From the NCBI GenBank assembly GCA_024280195.1, contig JAJRQP010000233.1, positions 1-7,873 on the forward strand: a stretch of DNA of 7,873 nucleotides, given 5' to 3'. This document shows, piece after piece, positions 7,142 to 7,873 of the stretch. The notes below the pieces were generated by a model. That model did no database searches. It was not told the DNA's origin and worked only from the letters and a program-made list of their open reading frames with translations. The translations under genes were made by a program, and so were the position numbers. The stretch comes from Bacteroidota bacterium. Its GTDB lineage: Bacteria; Bacteroidota; Bacteroidia; Flavobacteriales_D; Crocinitomicaceae. Every line of letters begins with the position of its first letter. Positions within the stretch are counted from its first letter, which is position 1.

Positions 7142-7873
7142 ATGAAATTTGGAACAAAAGCGATACATGCAGGGGTTCAAGCAGATGAATCAACAGGCGC
7201 GATTATGACGCCTATTTATCAAACGTCAACTTACGTTCAAGACGGAATAGGTATTCATAAAGGATACGAATATTCTCGTACGCAGAACCCAACCCGACAT
7301 GCATTAGAAAAAAACCTCGCTGCACTTGAAAACGGTCAGTATGGTGCGTGCTTTGGTTCTGGTTTGGCAGCAATCGATTGTGTCATTAAAATGTTAAACC
7401 CTGGAGACGAAGTTATTTCTACCAATGATTTATACGGAGGAACATTTAGAATTTTCAAAACAATTTTCGAGAAATACGGGATTAAATTTCATTTTGTTGG
7501 AATGGGAGATGTTTCTTCTGTTGAGAACGCTGTAAATGAGAACACAAAATTAATTTGGGTAGAAACCCCAACTAATCCGATGATGAATATCATTGATATT
7601 GAAGCCGTTTCTAAAATTGCAAAGGAATCAGGAGCACTATTGTGTGTTGACAATACCTTTGCAACTCCATTTTTACAAAACCCACTTGATTTGGGGGCAG
7701 ATATCGTGATGCATTCTGTTACAAAATATCTAGGAGGACATTCTGACGTGGTGATGGGGGCATTAATTTGCAACGATGAATTAATTGCAAAAGAAATGTA
7801 TAGAATACAAAATTCTTCTGGAGCAGTAACAGCACCGATGGACTCTTTTCTCGTTCTCCGAGGAATAAAAACC
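7142..7873 (+). CDS. metB: Cystathionine gamma-synthase family PLP enzyme, 3'-truncated by window edge
   Basis: The first 244 codons of a protein that usually has about 380 residues. The family is the Cys/Met-metabolism PLP enzymes; the likely reaction is joining an activated homoserine ester to cysteine to give cystathionine in methionine synthesis, in the cytoplasm. Seen: N-terminal KFGTKAIHAG, the PLP-phosphate contacts Tyr44 and Arg46 in YEYSRTQNPT, Tyr98 in DLYGGT, Asp170 in VDNTFATP, and the PLP-binding Lys195 in SVTKYLGGHSD. The Gly after Tyr-Gly (LYGGT) argues against methionine gamma-lyase, which has Cys there. Cystathionine gamma-lyase and O-acylhomoserine sulfhydrylase remain possible because the distinguishing C-terminal residues lie outside the window. 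The ATG at 7142 begins exactly at the conserved N-terminus. The gene is divergent from the helicase and unrelated to it in function. Confidence 0.9.
   Translation, partial: MKFGTKAIHAGVQADESTGAIMTPIYQTSTYVQDGIGIHKGYEYSRTQNPTRHALEKNLAALENGQYGACFGSGLAAIDCVIKMLNPGDEVISTNDLYGGTFRIFKTIFEKYGIKFHFVGMGDVSSVENAVNENTKLIWVETPTNPMMNIIDIEAVSKIAKESGALLCVDNTFATPFLQNPLDLGADIVMHSVTKYLGGHSDVVMGALICNDELIAKEMYRIQNSSGAVTAPMDSFLVLRGIKT

Noticed and set aside
7029..7193. Coding extension of the helicase upstream of Leu56
   Set aside because: It overlaps the well-supported metB start and its -7 box, uses a TTG start, and encodes a hydrophobic stretch not expected for a helicase.

Overview
The window looks like a chromosomal segment of a Bacteroidota bacterium, probably of the Flavobacteriia or Crocinitomicaceae type. 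Three things support this: low G+C, A-rich start regions without Shine-Dalgarno boxes, and a perfect Bacteroidota -7 box (TAnnTTTG) ahead of the last gene. The lipoprotein and cystathionine gamma-synthase sequences also read like Flavobacteriales versions. This placement is inference from style and remembered families, not from a search.

Left block, + strand (1-3066): a reductive pyrimidine catabolism cluster. It holds the 3' part of preT (NAD(P)H/FAD/Fe-S subunit of dihydropyrimidine dehydrogenase). A 162-base gap follows, with a possible 34-aa basic ORF and a tandem 9-base repeat. Then comes preA (FMN and two 4Fe-4S subunit), overlapping by one base a small zinc deaminase that carries the full active-site set of yeast cytosine deaminase Fcy1. 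Together these predict cytosine -> uracil -> 5,6-dihydrouracil. Later steps (dihydropyrimidinase, beta-ureidopropionase) are not in view and may lie upstream.

Middle block, - strand (3070-7028): a lipoprotein with a CFGTCPVY motif (DUF6438-like), whose stop codon lies 3 bases from the deaminase stop (convergent). Upstream of it is a very large superfamily 1 helicase (about 1,115 aa) of the DUF4011/AAA_11/AAA_12 (COG1112-like) kind, with all core motifs and a roughly 570-residue insertion between Walker A and Walker B. No partner nuclease or phage-defence gene is visible beside it. Its start codon is uncertain: the longest reading frame runs into the next gene.

Right edge, + strand (7142-7873): the first 244 codons of a cystathionine gamma-synthase family PLP enzyme (metB-like), divergent from the helicase across about 113 bases.

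No tRNA, rRNA, CRISPR array, insertion sequence or strong intrinsic terminator is visible. Every stretch over 300 bases is coding. The points most worth a second look are the Fcy1-type deaminase coupled to PreTA, the solitary giant helicase, and the repeat and tiny ORF between preT and preA.
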